Positions 1-5,309 of a DNA stretch of 5,309 bases are shown piece by piece. The translations under genes and the position numbers were made by a program. The notes under the pieces are model-generated. The model saw nothing but the letters and a program-made list of their open reading frames with translations. It had not been told where the DNA came from and made no database searches. The stretch covers positions 1 through 5,309 of the forward strand of contig PWQF01000271.1 in assembly GCA_003556865.1 (NCBI GenBank). The letters are read 5' to 3'. Source of the DNA: Elusimicrobiota bacterium (lineage in GTDB: Bacteria > CG03 > SLGR01 > PWQF01). How positions within the stretch are numbered: position 1 is the first letter of the stretch; the number at the start of each line of letters is the position of its first letter.

Positions 1-921
1 CCGGCCATTCTTCCCAGTGTTGCCGAAGGAACATTGCGCCAGGACCTGAGGCGCAGGGATTTTACCATAAACGCCATGGCCGTAAAACTGACTCCGCCTG
101 AGGATTTCGGCCTCCTTATAGATTACTTCGGTGGAAAAAAAGACCTGGAGTCGGGAACAATAAGAATTCTTTACCCGCTCAGTTTTGTGGAAGATCCCAC
201 AAGGATTTTCAGGACTTTCCGTTTCCGGCAGCGTTTTAAATTTAATATAAGCAGGGAGACGCTGAAGCGTATGAAGATATCTATAAAAATGGATATGCAC
301 CTGGGGCTTTCACCGGACAGGGTTAAAGATGAACTGCTGAAGATAATGGATGAAGAAGAACCCCATCTTATTATTGAGAACCTTAACCGGGCCGGCGCGC
401 TGAGCTACATACACCCGGATTTCAGGGTGACTGATAAATGTTTAAAGTGGCTTAAGGCCCTGGCCGGCTCCTGTAACTACGGGGCTATGACTGCGGTGCT
501 CTTTTCCGGTTTAAAGGCGCAGGAGGGAAAAGAGGCTCTGAAAAAATTTAATTTTTCAAAAAAATATATTAAAAGCTATATGCAGCTTAAGAGAAAACTT
601 CCCCGGGCCCGCAGCCTTCTTTCCCGCCCCCTGACTCCCGGGCGGATATATAAGGTAGTTAATTCACTTGACGAAAATATTGTTTTCATATTAATGAATA
701 TTTCCGGTAAAAATGTAAAGGAGAAAATAGATTTTTACCGTAAAAAACTGGTTAATATTAAACCTTTTACAGGCGGAAGAGAACTTATACAGATGGGGTA
801 TACCCCAGGCCCCGGTATAGCTATTATCCTAAACTCCTTAATAATGGCAAGGCTTAACGAAAAGTTAAAAAAAGCTTCCGGGGAAAGGGAGTTTATAAAA
901 AAACATTTTCCCTTGAGTTGA
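1..921 (+). CDS. cca: tRNA nucleotidyltransferase / poly(A) polymerase family protein, 5'-truncated
   Basis: Frame 1 is open from the first base, so the true start lies left of the window; the TTG at 34 is internal. The 306 visible residues begin inside the class II nucleotidyltransferase head. I see RRDFTINAMA (residues 18-27, motif B), a DYFGGKKDL stretch (41-49, motif C-like) and EDPTR (64-68, template-binding motif D), then a helical neck and body ending in a TGGRELIQMGY / PGPG segment. These enzymes add A or CCA to tRNA 3' ends in the cytoplasm. The catalytic GG and DxD motifs are upstream and cannot be checked. The EDPTRIF wording and the C-terminal TGG..LI.MGY..GP block resemble the A-adding enzymes fused to N-terminal DHH and CBS domains, so this may be the end of a much longer protein. 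Family assignment is firm; A-adding versus CCA-adding versus poly(A) polymerase is not. The next gene starts 33 bp downstream. Confidence 0.9.
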   Translation, partial: PAILPSVAEGTLRQDLRRRDFTINAMAVKLTPPEDFGLLIDYFGGKKDLESGTIRILYPLSFVEDPTRIFRTFRFRQRFKFNISRETLKRMKISIKMDMHLGLSPDRVKDELLKIMDEEEPHLIIENLNRAGALSYIHPDFRVTDKCLKWLKALAGSCNYGAMTAVLFSGLKAQEGKEALKKFNFSKKYIKSYMQLKRKLPRARSLLSRPLTPGRIYKVVNSLDENIVFILMNISGKNVKEKIDFYRKKLVNIKPFTGGRELIQMGYTPGPGIAIILNSLIMARLNEKLKKASGEREFIKKHFPLS

Positions 922-954
922 TTTTTATATTAAAAAATTGTTAATAAGTAAAAG

Positions 955-1023
955 ATGAATATAAAAAAAACAGTTTTATTATGGGCCGTTATTTTATTTG
1001 CCTTCTGCAGCTACTCTTCTGCC
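955..1023 (+). other. Signal peptide of the kelch protein
   Basis: Codons 1-23 encode a short basic N-terminus (K4, K5), a hydrophobic core (about residues 7-17) and a Ser-Ser-Ala site typical of signal peptidase I. Cleavage between A23 and S24 is the best guess; the exact position is uncertain by a few residues. Confidence 0.8.
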
Positions 1024-2742
1024 TCCGGTAATCACCACCAAATGGGCTGGGGACAGGCAACCCCTTCGGCGGAGTGGGCAGCCAGAAGAGACCATTCAGC
1101 CCTGGTATTTAACCAGAGGCTCTGGATTATAGCCGGGACTGAAGAAGTGGGAGCTGCAGGGAAAAACGATGTATTTTATTCCGAAGATGGAAAGGTTTGG
1201 TTTGAAGCGGACACGGAAGCTTATTCATTTCCGGCCCGGCGGGAGCATCAGTCCGTGGTCTTTGACGGGAAAATGTGGGTGATAGGGGGGGGGATGGAAA
1301 ACGATATCTGGTTTTCCACTTCAGGTTTCAAGTGGACGGAGGCTACTTCTTCTGCTTCCTGGCAGGGAAGAAACAGCCATCAGGCTCTGGTCTTTAAGGA
1401 TAATATCTGGGTTATGGGCGGGGATGACGGCGCTAATAGATTGAATGATGTCTGGAGCTCAACGGACGGCATAAACTGGGTGGAAATAAGCTCCGCAGCC
1501 CCCTGGAGCGCCCGGTTCGGCCACCAGGCCCTGGTCCTGAATGATAAGATATGGGTGCTGGGTGGATTTGACAGCCAGGCGGAGTATATGAATGATATCT
1601 GGAACTCTCCTGACGGTGAAAACTGGGAAGAAATAAACTCATCCGCCCCCTGGTCTCCCAGGGAAGGGCACAGGGCCCTGGTCTATAATGATATGATCTG
1701 GGTTACTGGAGGATTCAGCGAGGGTGAACGGCTCTCGGATGTATGGTATTCCCCTGACGGAATAGAATGGGAAAAGGCGGCCGATAAGATATTCGGACCC
1801 AGGGCCTACCACCAGGCCCTTCCGTTCAGGGGGAGCTTATACTTAACGGGAGGGGAAGAAACTGAGGATGATGTCACAAATGATGTATGGGTCTCTTTTT
1901 TCCCCCCGGAACTTAATGCTCAGCCGCTGCCGGATAACTCCATAGAGTGGAGCTGGAATACTCCCTCTTTCTGGGAAGAAACGGGGCCGGACAGCCCGGA
2001 AGACAGCGGATACAATTTAAGCCTTGAGGGTGAAGATATAACTGTGCCTCCTTTCTCCTGGGACCGCACAGACTGGATTACCGAAGGTTTAGAGCCCCTT
2101 AAAGAGTACCGGGCTTCTCTGCAGCTTTTTTTCAGCACCGGTGGACGAAACCATTATTTAAAGCCTGCCCTGGCCTCGGCGGAGACTTTTTCCCCGCCCC
2201 CGTGCGAGCCGGATTATTTTCTAAACCCCTCGCTTGAACCGGTAACAGGGGCTACCAGGGTAATTATAAGATGGGAGTCAATGGAAGGGGTGCAGGAGTA
2301 CAGGATTGAAAGGGACGGGAAGCTCCTGGAGGAGAAATATAAAAATGTAACTATTGATTCTGCAGTTTCGTATCTTGATGAGGGTTTAACCCCCCGCACC
2401 CGCTACCTGTACCATATTTTTCCCCTTAACAGTGAAGGAAAATATGATCCAAGCCGCCCCCTTGAGATAAGCCTTATGACTGCAGGGGAAAGAGATTATA
2501 AGGCGCAGAGAAGGTTTATAACCCCGGCTAAAAGGGAGGTGAATTTCGGAGAAAATGTTAAGAAGGTGACCATAACCGATATCCGGGGCCGCACCGTGGC
2601 CAGTTTAAGCGGAGGGGACCCCTTTATTAAATGGGTCCCGGATGAAGAGGTGAGCGGGAGCCTGGAGAGCGGCCTCTATATATACCAGCTTACCACAAGG
2701 GAAGGTAAGATAAAGAACGGGACCATAGTTATAGCAAAGTAG
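955..2742 (+). CDS. Exported kelch-propeller protein with FN3-like domains and FlgD-like/T9SS-type C-terminal domain
   Basis: 595 residues with modular architecture. Residues 1-23 are a signal peptide (KK, hydrophobic core, SSA cleavage site); C18 follows a Phe, so a lipobox is unlikely. Residues ~43-316 hold six kelch-type blades, each with R..H.ALVF, IWV.GG, NDVW and S.DG..W elements; typical blades run 46-51 residues. Two fibronectin-III-like domains follow (about 318-412 and 416-510). Residues ~520-595 form a beta domain of the pattern VTITDIRGRTV...W....SGLYIYQL...NGTIVIAK, as in FlgD-like and T9SS type A sorting domains. I see no catalytic residues; a surface binding or adhesion role is inferred. 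The start ATG gives a clean signal peptide but has no Shine-Dalgarno motif, only A-rich upstream sequence. The next gene, a PorV-like barrel, begins on the base after the stop. Blade 2 is short and contains a G9 run. Domain calls are strong; cell-surface targeting is likely; the ligand is unknown. Confidence 0.88.
   Translation: MNIKKTVLLWAVILFAFCSYSSASGNHHQMGWGQATPSAEWAARRDHSALVFNQRLWIIAGTEEVGAAGKNDVFYSEDGKVWFEADTEAYSFPARREHQSVVFDGKMWVIGGGMENDIWFSTSGFKWTEATSSASWQGRNSHQALVFKDNIWVMGGDDGANRLNDVWSSTDGINWVEISSAAPWSARFGHQALVLNDKIWVLGGFDSQAEYMNDIWNSPDGENWEEINSSAPWSPREGHRALVYNDMIWVTGGFSEGERLSDVWYSPDGIEWEKAADKIFGPRAYHQALPFRGSLYLTGGEETEDDVTNDVWVSFFPPELNAQPLPDNSIEWSWNTPSFWEETGPDSPEDSGYNLSLEGEDITVPPFSWDRTDWITEGLEPLKEYRASLQLFFSTGGRNHYLKPALASAETFSPPPCEPDYFLNPSLEPVTGATRVIIRWESMEGVQEYRIERDGKLLEEKYKNVTIDSAVSYLDEGLTPRTRYLYHIFPLNSEGKYDPSRPLEISLMTAGERDYKAQRRFITPAKREVNFGENVKKVTITDIRGRTVASLSGGDPFIKWVPDEEVSGSLESGLYIYQLTTREGKIKNGTIVIAK
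1081..1902 (+). repeat. Six tandem kelch-type blades within the coding sequence
   Basis: Six units begin near residues 43, 94, 138, 186, 235 and 282. Each carries an R-x-x-H entry, a hydrophobic strand (ALVF or similar), an IWV-x-GG strand and a N/S-D-V/I-W strand. The first five also have S-x-D/S-G-x-x-W followed by an acidic residue or Thr and, in the middle copies, an APW or ASW joint. Units 3, 4 and 5 are nearly the same length and most alike. Unit 2 is about five residues short between the GG and the NDIW, and unit 6 leads directly into the FN3-like region without the DG..W element. Six such units would close one beta-propeller. Confidence 0.85.
1285..1293 (+). repeat. G9 homopolymer in kelch blade 2
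   Basis: Nine consecutive G encode Gly111-Gly113 at the conserved GG of blade 2. A one-base slip would frameshift the gene early, so this is a possible phase-variable tract. The reading frame is intact at this length. Confidence 0.6.
2512..2739 (+). other. C-terminal FlgD-like / T9SS type A-like sorting domain
   Basis: Residues 520-595 have the strand pattern seen at the ends of type IX secretion cargo: a VTITDIRGR strand-turn, a W near 560, an ESGLYIYQL strand and a terminal NGTIVIAK strand. In Bacteroidota such domains are recognised by PorV and lead to export across the outer membrane. Here the match is by pattern only. The general FlgD-Ig-like fold is more certain than the secretion role. 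Confidence 0.65.
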
Positions 2743-2814
2743 ATGAAAATTTTAATTAAACCTGTAGCTCTTTTATTATTTTTTAACTTTTTCTTTTATT
2801 CTTATGCCCCGGCA
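2743..2814 (+). other. Signal peptide of the PorV-like protein
   Basis: Residues 1-24 contain K2 and K6, a Leu/Phe-rich core (about 8-19) and an Ala-Pro-Ala site. Cleavage after A24 or A25 would leave a mature protein starting just before the FLNPW segment. Confidence 0.8.
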
Positions 2815-3672
2815 GCTTTTTTAAATCCCTGGCCTTCCAGCAGGGCGGCAGGGAAGGGGGGGGCTTTTATAGCCGGTGCCGATGATTCTTCCGCCGCGGC
2901 CTGGAACCCTGCAGGTCTGGCACTTTTAGATAAGGGAGAGGTTCTGGCGGAATATTACCGACCCTTTGCCGGCCTGGAAGGGGTAAATCTCGGGAGCGGA
3001 TACTTTTCCGCCTCATATCCTATTTCTTCTTTAGGCACCGCGGCTGCCTCATACGGTTATTTTTACGGGGACGGGATATATTATGAGAGTTCTCTCTCCG
3101 TAAGCCTGGGGCGCCCCCTTGCCGGGGGAGTCTACGGGGGCGCGGGTATTAAGTACCTTTACAGGAGCTACAGCTGGGGGGATCTGCGTGACCCTATAGT
3201 GCTTGAGGGAAATAGCGCGGGGGCAATTACCGCCGACCTGGGTTTTTCCCTTAAAATCGGAACTCAGGCGGGAGCGGGAGCGGTTATAAAAAACTTAATA
3301 CCTGCGGACCTTGGTCTCAAGGAGGAGGATATAGTTCCTTTTGAGGCCGGGATAGGGGCTTATTACAACCTGGGTGAATACGGGGCGTTTAAGGAAATAA
3401 TACCCGAGGCGGCTTTAAGGTACAGGGACCAGGGCTGGGGCGGGTTCGGGGATAAGGCTGATCTATCCCTGGGAGCGGAAGCCTGGACGGCGGGCAGGGT
3501 CCTGGGAGTGAGACTGGGAGTTAATCAGTATGAAGCGGCAGCAGGCGGGAGCTACCTTGCCTCCATAGGCTTATTATCATTAAGGCTTGACTATACTGCA
3601 CTTTTTCCTTTCAGCAGTCTTACCGGGCATATGGGACACCACAGGATAACTCTTTCACTTAAGGATTTTTAA
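2743..3672 (+). CDS. PorV/PorQ-family (FadL-like) outer-membrane beta-barrel protein
   Basis: 309 residues. Residues 1-24 are a signal peptide (two Lys, a long Leu/Phe core, then an APA cleavage site). The mature N-terminus has the family hallmark: SRAAGKGGAF (33-42), then a DDSSAAAWNPAGLA block near residues 47-60, as in PorV, PorQ and related UPF0164 proteins. The rest is alternating, Gly/Tyr/aromatic-rich beta sequence, and the last residue is Phe, typical of BAM-inserted outer-membrane barrels. PorV of the type IX secretion system binds cargo C-terminal domains; PorQ-like paralogues have similar roles. The start codon directly abuts the upstream stop (TAG-ATG), and no Shine-Dalgarno motif is visible, so translational coupling to the kelch gene is likely. 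This makes the kelch protein its likely partner. A generic FadL-like porin is the alternative. A G8 run lies at codons 38-40. Confidence 0.85.
   Translation: MKILIKPVALLLFFNFFFYSYAPAAFLNPWPSSRAAGKGGAFIAGADDSSAAAWNPAGLALLDKGEVLAEYYRPFAGLEGVNLGSGYFSASYPISSLGTAAASYGYFYGDGIYYESSLSVSLGRPLAGGVYGGAGIKYLYRSYSWGDLRDPIVLEGNSAGAITADLGFSLKIGTQAGAGAVIKNLIPADLGLKEEDIVPFEAGIGAYYNLGEYGAFKEIIPEAALRYRDQGWGGFGDKADLSLGAEAWTAGRVLGVRLGVNQYEAAAGGSYLASIGLLSLRLDYTALFPFSSLTGHMGHHRITLSLKDF
2856..2863 (+). repeat. G8 homopolymer near the start of the PorV-like gene
   Basis: Eight consecutive G span the end of Lys38 through the start of Ala41, inside the conserved KGGAF motif. Slippage would truncate the protein soon after the signal peptide. 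The run is in frame here. Confidence 0.55.
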
Positions 3673-3694
3673 TTTTAAGGGTTTCCCTTAAAAT
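3672..3694 (+). terminator. Perfect 10-bp hairpin after the PorV-like gene (terminator candidate)
   Basis: ATTTTAAGGG (3672-3681), a TTT loop and CCCTTAAAAT (3685-3694) are exact reverse complements. The hairpin starts on the last base of the stop codon at 3670-3672. It sits where a terminator for the kelch/PorV unit would be expected. Against a strong intrinsic terminator: only three G-C pairs, and the sequence that follows is A/T mixed, not a T run. It could also be an mRNA 3' stabiliser or a protein-binding palindrome. Confidence 0.45.
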
Positions 3695-3702
3695 ATTAAA
3701 AA

Positions 3703-3731
3703 TTGACATTTAAGGTGAAATTCAGTAAATT
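3703..3731 (+). promoter_or_regulatory. Sigma70-type promoter candidate for the M50-trpS unit
   Basis: A perfect TTGACA lies at 3703-3708, followed by a 17-bp spacer and TAAATT at 3726-3731 (4 of 6 matches to TATAAT). Transcription would begin about 3737-3740, essentially at the ATG at 3740, so the transcript would be leaderless or nearly so. It follows the hairpin directly, fitting a boundary between two transcription units. Such matches arise by chance in A/T-rich DNA, and the -10 is only fair. Confidence 0.4.
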
Positions 3732-3739
3732 TTAGCAGT

Positions 3740-4429
3740 ATGCAGAACTATTTAATATATCAGAATATATTTGCCCCCTTCAGGTTTATGGGAAGTTTAT
3801 GGCCTTTTGTTGTGGTCCTTTTCTTTTTTTCGGTGATAATGCATGAGGTTGCGCACGGGTATGCCGCACTTAAATGCGGGGATGATACTGCTATGCTTAT
3901 GGGCAGGCTTACTTTAAATCCGGTTCCGCATATTGATCCTTTAGGAACCATTCTTCTACCCCTGCTGATGATTATTGCCCGGACAGGTATAGTTTTCGGA
4001 TGGGCAAAACCGGTGCCCATAAACCCTTATAACTTCCATAATCTTAAGGATGGTATGATAAAGGTTTCAATCTCGGGGGTTCTTACCAATTTCTCTATAG
4101 CCGCCCTCCTGGCTGCGCTGGTTTATATATTTAATATGCTGGGGCTTCATAATACATCTACCGGTTCAGGCCTGATTATAGTTCTTACCTCCACTGCCTC
4201 GGTAAATATAGTCCTGGGGATATTTAACCTTATACCCGTCCCCCCGCTTGACGGCTCTAACCTTTTAAGCGCTCTGCTTCCTCCGCACCTTTCAGATAAG
4301 TACGAAAGAATAAAACCCTACGGGTTTTTTATTATTGTTTTCCTGCTATTTACAGGTATTATCTGGTATGTGATAGCTCTTTTCGGCAACCTGTTTTTCA
4401 GGCTGCTTTTTATGGGGCTCCCTCTGTAG
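3740..4429 (+). CDS. Site-2-protease-type M50 membrane zinc metalloprotease (minimal form)
   Basis: 229 residues, an integral membrane protein expected in the inner membrane. The zinc motif HEVAH (35-39) is in the first hydrophobic segment. It is followed by LNPVPHIDPLG (59-69), a hallmark of the short S2P-like M50 subgroup, SGVLTN (112-117) in the central segment, and PVPPLDG (166-172) where D171 is the third zinc ligand. Hydrophobic segments lie near 20-40, 68-88, 107-134, 144-168 and 194-220. No PDZ or CBS domain is present, unlike RseP or CBS-bearing homologues. The family cuts substrates within the membrane; the substrate here is unknown. ATG 3740 is the first usable start after the in-frame TGA at 3716-3718. 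No Shine-Dalgarno motif is seen. Its stop overlaps the trpS start by one base, so the two genes are probably co-translated. All active-site residues are present, so it should be catalytically competent. Confidence 0.93.
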   Translation: MQNYLIYQNIFAPFRFMGSLWPFVVVLFFFSVIMHEVAHGYAALKCGDDTAMLMGRLTLNPVPHIDPLGTILLPLLMIIARTGIVFGWAKPVPINPYNFHNLKDGMIKVSISGVLTNFSIAALLAALVYIFNMLGLHNTSTGSGLIIVLTSTASVNIVLGIFNLIPVPPLDGSNLLSALLPPHLSDKYERIKPYGFFIIVFLLFTGIIWYVIALFGNLFFRLLFMGLPL

Positions 4430-5309
4430 TGGGAAAAAAAAAGGGGATCATACTTAGCGGAATGAGGCCTACCGGCAGGCTTCACCTGGGAAACTATCTT
4501 GGCGCTTTGGAAAACTGGGTTAAGCTTCAGGAAGATTATGAATGCTATTTTGAAATAGCCGACTGGCACGCTCTTATGAGTTCATATAAAAACCCGGGAG
4601 AGATAAAGGAAAAGGTTTTTGATATGCTTTGCGTCTGGCTGGCAGTGGGACTTGACCCCTCTAAATGTGTTATGTTCAGACAGTCCGATATTCCCCAGCA
4701 CCTGGATCTTTTTTTTATTTTTTCTTCTTTAACCCCCCTGGGATGGCTCCAGAGGTGCCCCACTTACAAAGAGGCGCTTGAAAACCTAAAGCAGAGTGAG
4801 GATATAAGAAACTACGCTTTCCTAGGCTATCCTGCCCTGCAGGCCGCCGATATAGCCCTTTACCGGGCAACCAAGGTGCCCGTGGGCGTTGATCAGCTGC
4901 CCCACCTGGAGCTTACCCGGGAAATAATAAGGCGTTTTAACCACCTTTATAAGACAGATGCCATGGAAGAACCGGAAGCCCTTCTTACCGGGGTGGAAAA
5001 GTTGAAAGGGACTGACGGCAGGAAAATGTCTAAAAGCTATAACAATACAATTTATATTACCCAGAGCAGTAAAGAGCTTAGAAAAAAAATAAATTCAATG
5101 ATTACCGATCCGGGCCGGATTCATGCCACGGATCCGGGAGATCCCGGGGTATGCACGGTTTTTGACTATCACCGTATTTTTTCGCCGGACCGGAAAAAAG
5201 AGGTGGAAAAGAAGTGCAGGGGGGCCCAGATGGGGTGCGTGGACTGCAAGAAAATGCTCTACCGGACTCTTTCATCGCTTATATCCCCCATAAGGGAAAA
5301 GTATCTTGC
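4429..5309 (+). CDS. trpS: Tryptophanyl-tRNA synthetase, 3'-truncated
   Basis: This cytoplasmic class I synthetase charges tRNA-Trp with tryptophan using ATP. The frame is open to the right edge: 293 codons plus two bases, against a usual ~330 residues, so roughly the last 35 are missing. I chose GTG 4429 because it gives the expected short lead to SGMRPTGRLHLGN; the only other early start, ATG 4462, would fall inside that motif. The HIGH-type motif is HLGN (19-22) and KMSKS is intact at 199-203. Four cysteines, C242, C263, C270 and C273, are spaced C-x20-C-x6-C-x2-C, close to the C-x22-C-x6-C-x2-C that binds a [4Fe-4S] cluster in Thermotoga maritima TrpRS. The GTG shares its G with the TAG stop of the M50 gene (TAGTG). 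An A9 run then G4 lies at codons 2-6. No Shine-Dalgarno motif is clear, so coupling to the upstream gene is likely. Confidence 0.97.
   Translation, partial: MGKKKGIILSGMRPTGRLHLGNYLGALENWVKLQEDYECYFEIADWHALMSSYKNPGEIKEKVFDMLCVWLAVGLDPSKCVMFRQSDIPQHLDLFFIFSSLTPLGWLQRCPTYKEALENLKQSEDIRNYAFLGYPALQAADIALYRATKVPVGVDQLPHLELTREIIRRFNHLYKTDAMEEPEALLTGVEKLKGTDGRKMSKSYNNTIYITQSSKELRKKINSMITDPGRIHATDPGDPGVCTVFDYHRIFSPDRKKEVEKKCRGAQMGCVDCKKMLYRTLSSLISPIREKYL
5152..5247 (+). other. Putative [4Fe-4S]-binding cysteine motif in TrpS
   Basis: Cys codons at 5152, 5215, 5236 and 5245 (residues 242, 263, 270, 273) give C-x20-C-x6-C-x2-C. The last three lie in a CRGAQMGCVDC segment, the form common in TrpRS enzymes with this insertion. 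Cluster binding is inferred by analogy with the Thermotoga enzyme. Confidence 0.6.

Noticed and set aside
34..36. TTG as the start codon of the first gene
   Set aside because: The same frame is open to base 1 and encodes family-typical sequence before this codon, which falls within the motif B region; the gene is cut by the window edge.
926..931. TATATT as a -10 box for the kelch gene
   Set aside because: It matches TATAAT at 5 of 6 positions, but the sequence 17 bp upstream has no -35 resemblance; A/T-rich sequence alone explains it.
922..936. TTTTTA-TAT-TAAAAA inverted repeat after the nucleotidyltransferase gene
   Set aside because: It is only 6 bp and entirely A/T, too weak for a terminator and expected by chance in this 33-bp A/T-rich gap.
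994..1011. Lipoprotein lipobox at C18 of the kelch protein
   Set aside because: Phe at the position before Cys is not compatible with the usual lipobox, and a good signal peptidase I site follows at residues 21-23.
1433..2399. Minus-strand open frames of 60-70 codons inside the kelch gene
   Set aside because: They lie opposite a clearly coding frame, have no recognisable domains and no independent start context.
4462..4464. ATG as the trpS start
   Set aside because: It is the Met within the conserved SGMRPTG segment just before the HLGN motif; starting there would delete part of the nucleotide-binding core.
3760..4763. Minus-strand open frames of 70-90 codons inside the M50 and trpS genes
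   Set aside because: These are antisense shadows of two strongly recognisable genes; their composition mirrors the opposite strand and shows no family features.

Overview
The window is a compact stretch of bacterial chromosome with every gene on the + strand. It holds five protein-coding genes, of which the first is cut by the left edge and the last by the right edge. No RNA genes, insertion sequences or CRISPR repeats are visible. Intergenic space is minimal (33 bp, 0 bp, 67 bp, and a 1-bp overlap), so no stretch over 300 bases lacks a gene.

Layout: (1) 1-921 is the C-terminal part of a class II tRNA nucleotidyltransferase / poly(A) polymerase-family enzyme, most like the A-adding type found fused to DHH and CBS domains. 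(2) 955-2742 is an exported protein with a six-bladed kelch-type propeller, two fibronectin-III-like domains and a C-terminal FlgD-like/type IX secretion (T9SS)-type sorting domain. (3) 2743-3672 is an outer-membrane beta-barrel of the PorV/PorQ (FadL-like) family, starting on the base after the kelch stop codon. (4) 3740-4429 is a minimal site-2-protease-type (M50) membrane metalloprotease. (5) 4429 to the right edge is tryptophanyl-tRNA synthetase, with a four-cysteine motif resembling the [4Fe-4S] site of the Thermotoga enzyme.

Genes 1, 4 and 5 form a housekeeping neighbourhood (nucleotidyltransferase, M50 protease, trpS) that I recall from other bacteria such as Geobacter, often followed by scpA/scpB. 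The kelch + PorV-like pair sits inside it like an accessory cassette. Between the pair and the M50 gene lies a perfect 10-bp hairpin followed by a TTGACA-type promoter candidate, suggesting that transcription is re-set there and that the M50-trpS unit has its own, possibly leaderless, start.

Organism: the PorV-like barrel, the FlgD-like C-terminal domain, intermediate GC, heavy use of ATA and AGG codons and the lack of Shine-Dalgarno motifs at all four visible starts suggest a diderm bacterium outside Proteobacteria. Lineages such as Elusimicrobiota, Omnitrophota or related candidate phyla would fit. This is inference from gene style, not a phylogenetic result. The most interesting content is the adjacent secreted propeller and PorV-like gene, which look like a dedicated cargo-shuttle pair of a T9SS-like export route.
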